Assembly (NCBI GenBank): GCA_964475415.1
Contig: CAYYWZ010000010.1
Location: 1 to 64,000, forward strand
DNA: 64,000 nt
Direction of reading: 5' to 3'
Source: CALCMJ01 sp964475415
GTDB taxonomy: Bacteria > Bacteroidota > Bacteroidia > Chitinophagales > Saprospiraceae
Part shown: in pieces, positions 63,355 through 64,000 of the stretch
How the letters are laid out: each line of letters opens with the position of its first letter
Position numbering within the stretch: the first letter of the stretch is position 1
The notes under the pieces: generated by a model
What the model was told of the DNA's origin: nothing
Seen by the model: the letters and a program-made list of their open reading frames with translations, nothing else
Database searches by the model: none
Position numbers and translations under genes: made by a program

Positions 63355-64000
63355 TTAGAACTTGATATCTACTACGTAGTTATCGCCATTATCTCCTGGT
63401 GTCTCATTGATCTCTCTTACGATAACTAAGAAGAAATCTACGCCGTCAGAAACGACCCATGTATCTCCTACGATAACTTCAAAACTGATAAAGTTACCCT
63501 CTCCATCCATCGCTGAAAAGGCTGTTGTATTATCCCATATTCCAGATATGCCTTCCTTAGAATCTACGCCGTCAAAACTAAATCCTTCCGGCAGTCCATT
63601 CTGTCCCGCAAATGCGTAACGCATCTCGAATCCATTATTTCCTCCCACTCTCTTGATCCAGTTATCTGCATCTGGTAAGCTGGCATCAATACCCAGATCT
63701 CTGATCTGATTTTCAGTAGTAGATGAACCAGTACTTTCTCCATTCTCTAGATTCAATCCTCCTGTACCTACGGGTCCAGCAGAGTTGAACAGTATCCCTT
63801 GCAAACTTGCTTCTAGTGGTGTACTCTGCGCCAACGTTTCTATATCGATCGTTGTCATCGCTCTCATACCTCCTAGATCACCAATGATAACCGTATAGGT
63901 CTTTGTACTTACATCCGGATGGGCTCTAATAAATAAATCTATAGAAAATCCATTCTGATCATCTAGTGGAACTAGCAAAGGATTAGATGGAAATTGTGTA
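63355..64000 (-). CDS. partial secreted-type protein of unknown function, cut by window edge
   Basis: The frame is open through base 64000 (upstream residues read TQFPSNPLLVPLDDQ), so the gene continues beyond the window and its start is not visible; a TTG at 63978 is only an internal codon. About 215 C-terminal residues are seen. They are beta-rich, Gly/Asn/Asp-rich and acidic (SIDLFIRAHPDVSTKTYTVI, VGTGGLNLENGESTGSSTTE, GFSFDGVDSKEGISGIWDNT), like the ends of surface or secreted proteins. No sorting domain, lipobox or known motif is recognised. A strong terminator follows. Confidence 0.7.
   Translation of the reverse strand, partial: TQFPSNPLLVPLDDQNGFSIDLFIRAHPDVSTKTYTVIIGDLGGMRAMTTIDIETLAQSTPLEASLQGILFNSAGPVGTGGLNLENGESTGSSTTENQIRDLGIDASLPDADNWIKRVGGNNGFEMRYAFAGQNGLPEGFSFDGVDSKEGISGIWDNTTAFSAMDGEGNFISFEVIVGDTWVVSDGVDFFLVIVREINETPGDNGDNYVVDIKF

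Noticed and set aside
1..64000. tRNA, rRNA, CRISPR arrays, prophage or complete insertion sequences
   Set aside because: No cloverleaf with a conserved T-loop, no rRNA core, no regularly spaced repeats of 25-40 nt, and no transposase or integrase gene were seen.

Overview
The window is a low-GC chromosomal segment (roughly one third G+C by eye) from a Bacteroidota bacterium. The signs are type IX secretion (T9SS) sorting domains of both type A and type B, two PorP/SprF-family proteins, candidate promoters of the Bacteroidota TAnnTTTG type, few recognisable Shine-Dalgarno sites, and typical family variants such as GSCFA, bactofilin plus AtpZ, and the long amidophosphoribosyltransferase. The mix would suit Saprospiria or a related marine lineage, but that placement is an inference. 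I see no rRNA, tRNA, CRISPR array, phage or intact insertion sequence.

Layout. 1-840 is AT-rich non-coding DNA with a structured repeat. 841-2787 is gyrB (minus), followed by a secreted TPR protein. 4263-7508 is a translation cluster (rplM, rpsI, rpsB, tsf, pyrH) with a good promoter in front and a hairpin terminator directly against the pyrH start. 7543-14890 is a minus-strand run: DinB-like protein, ComF, HtrA protease, a T9SS substrate, thiL, an RluA-type pseudouridine synthase, pterin dehydratase and an M42 peptidase. 15053-24935 holds GSCFA, an amidohydrolase, DUF1015, a GbsR-type regulator, gcvT, a HEAT-cyclophilin lipoprotein, a secreted lipase-like hydrolase, and a PorP/SprF protein paired with a tiny type B sorting-domain protein.

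25194-27638 is a two-gene unit: a YbjN-like protein and a cytoplasmic-looking trypsin/zinc-ribbon/YbjN-like protease. It is the least explained functional unit here. 27741-29991 holds a second PorP/SprF protein, then bactofilin, AtpZ and a small membrane protein. No atpB follows within the window. 30156-37886 has a secreted protein of unknown function, mnmG, an AI-2E-family transporter, a small secreted protein, queG and hemA. A gap of about 1 kb (37887-38875) then contains two copies of a hairpin element with a compensatory base change. 38876-42877 is a four-gene unit: LVIVD lipoprotein, putative outer-membrane protein, ECF sigma factor, and a membrane protein with a barrel-like C-terminus.

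42890-58149 is mostly minus-strand housekeeping and secretion: M14 carboxypeptidase, ABC permease, inositol monophosphatase, Nfu-type Fe-S protein, flavin reductase, Omp28-like T9SS substrate, M28 peptidase, cysS, EEP-family protein, two rhomboids, mutL and a small membrane protein. 58383-59044 is a membrane-protein/XRE-regulator pair with two candidate operators. The end holds an amidophosphoribosyltransferase, a SPOR protein, a YedK/HMCES-type protein, a GC-rich repeat-like block, and a secreted-looking gene cut by the window edge.

Taken together this is mostly core genome with scattered cell-envelope and T9SS cargo genes. The most unusual signals are the protease/YbjN pair, the covarying hairpin duplication, the sorting-domain-only proteins, the terminator abutting pyrH, and the repeat-like blocks near both ends.
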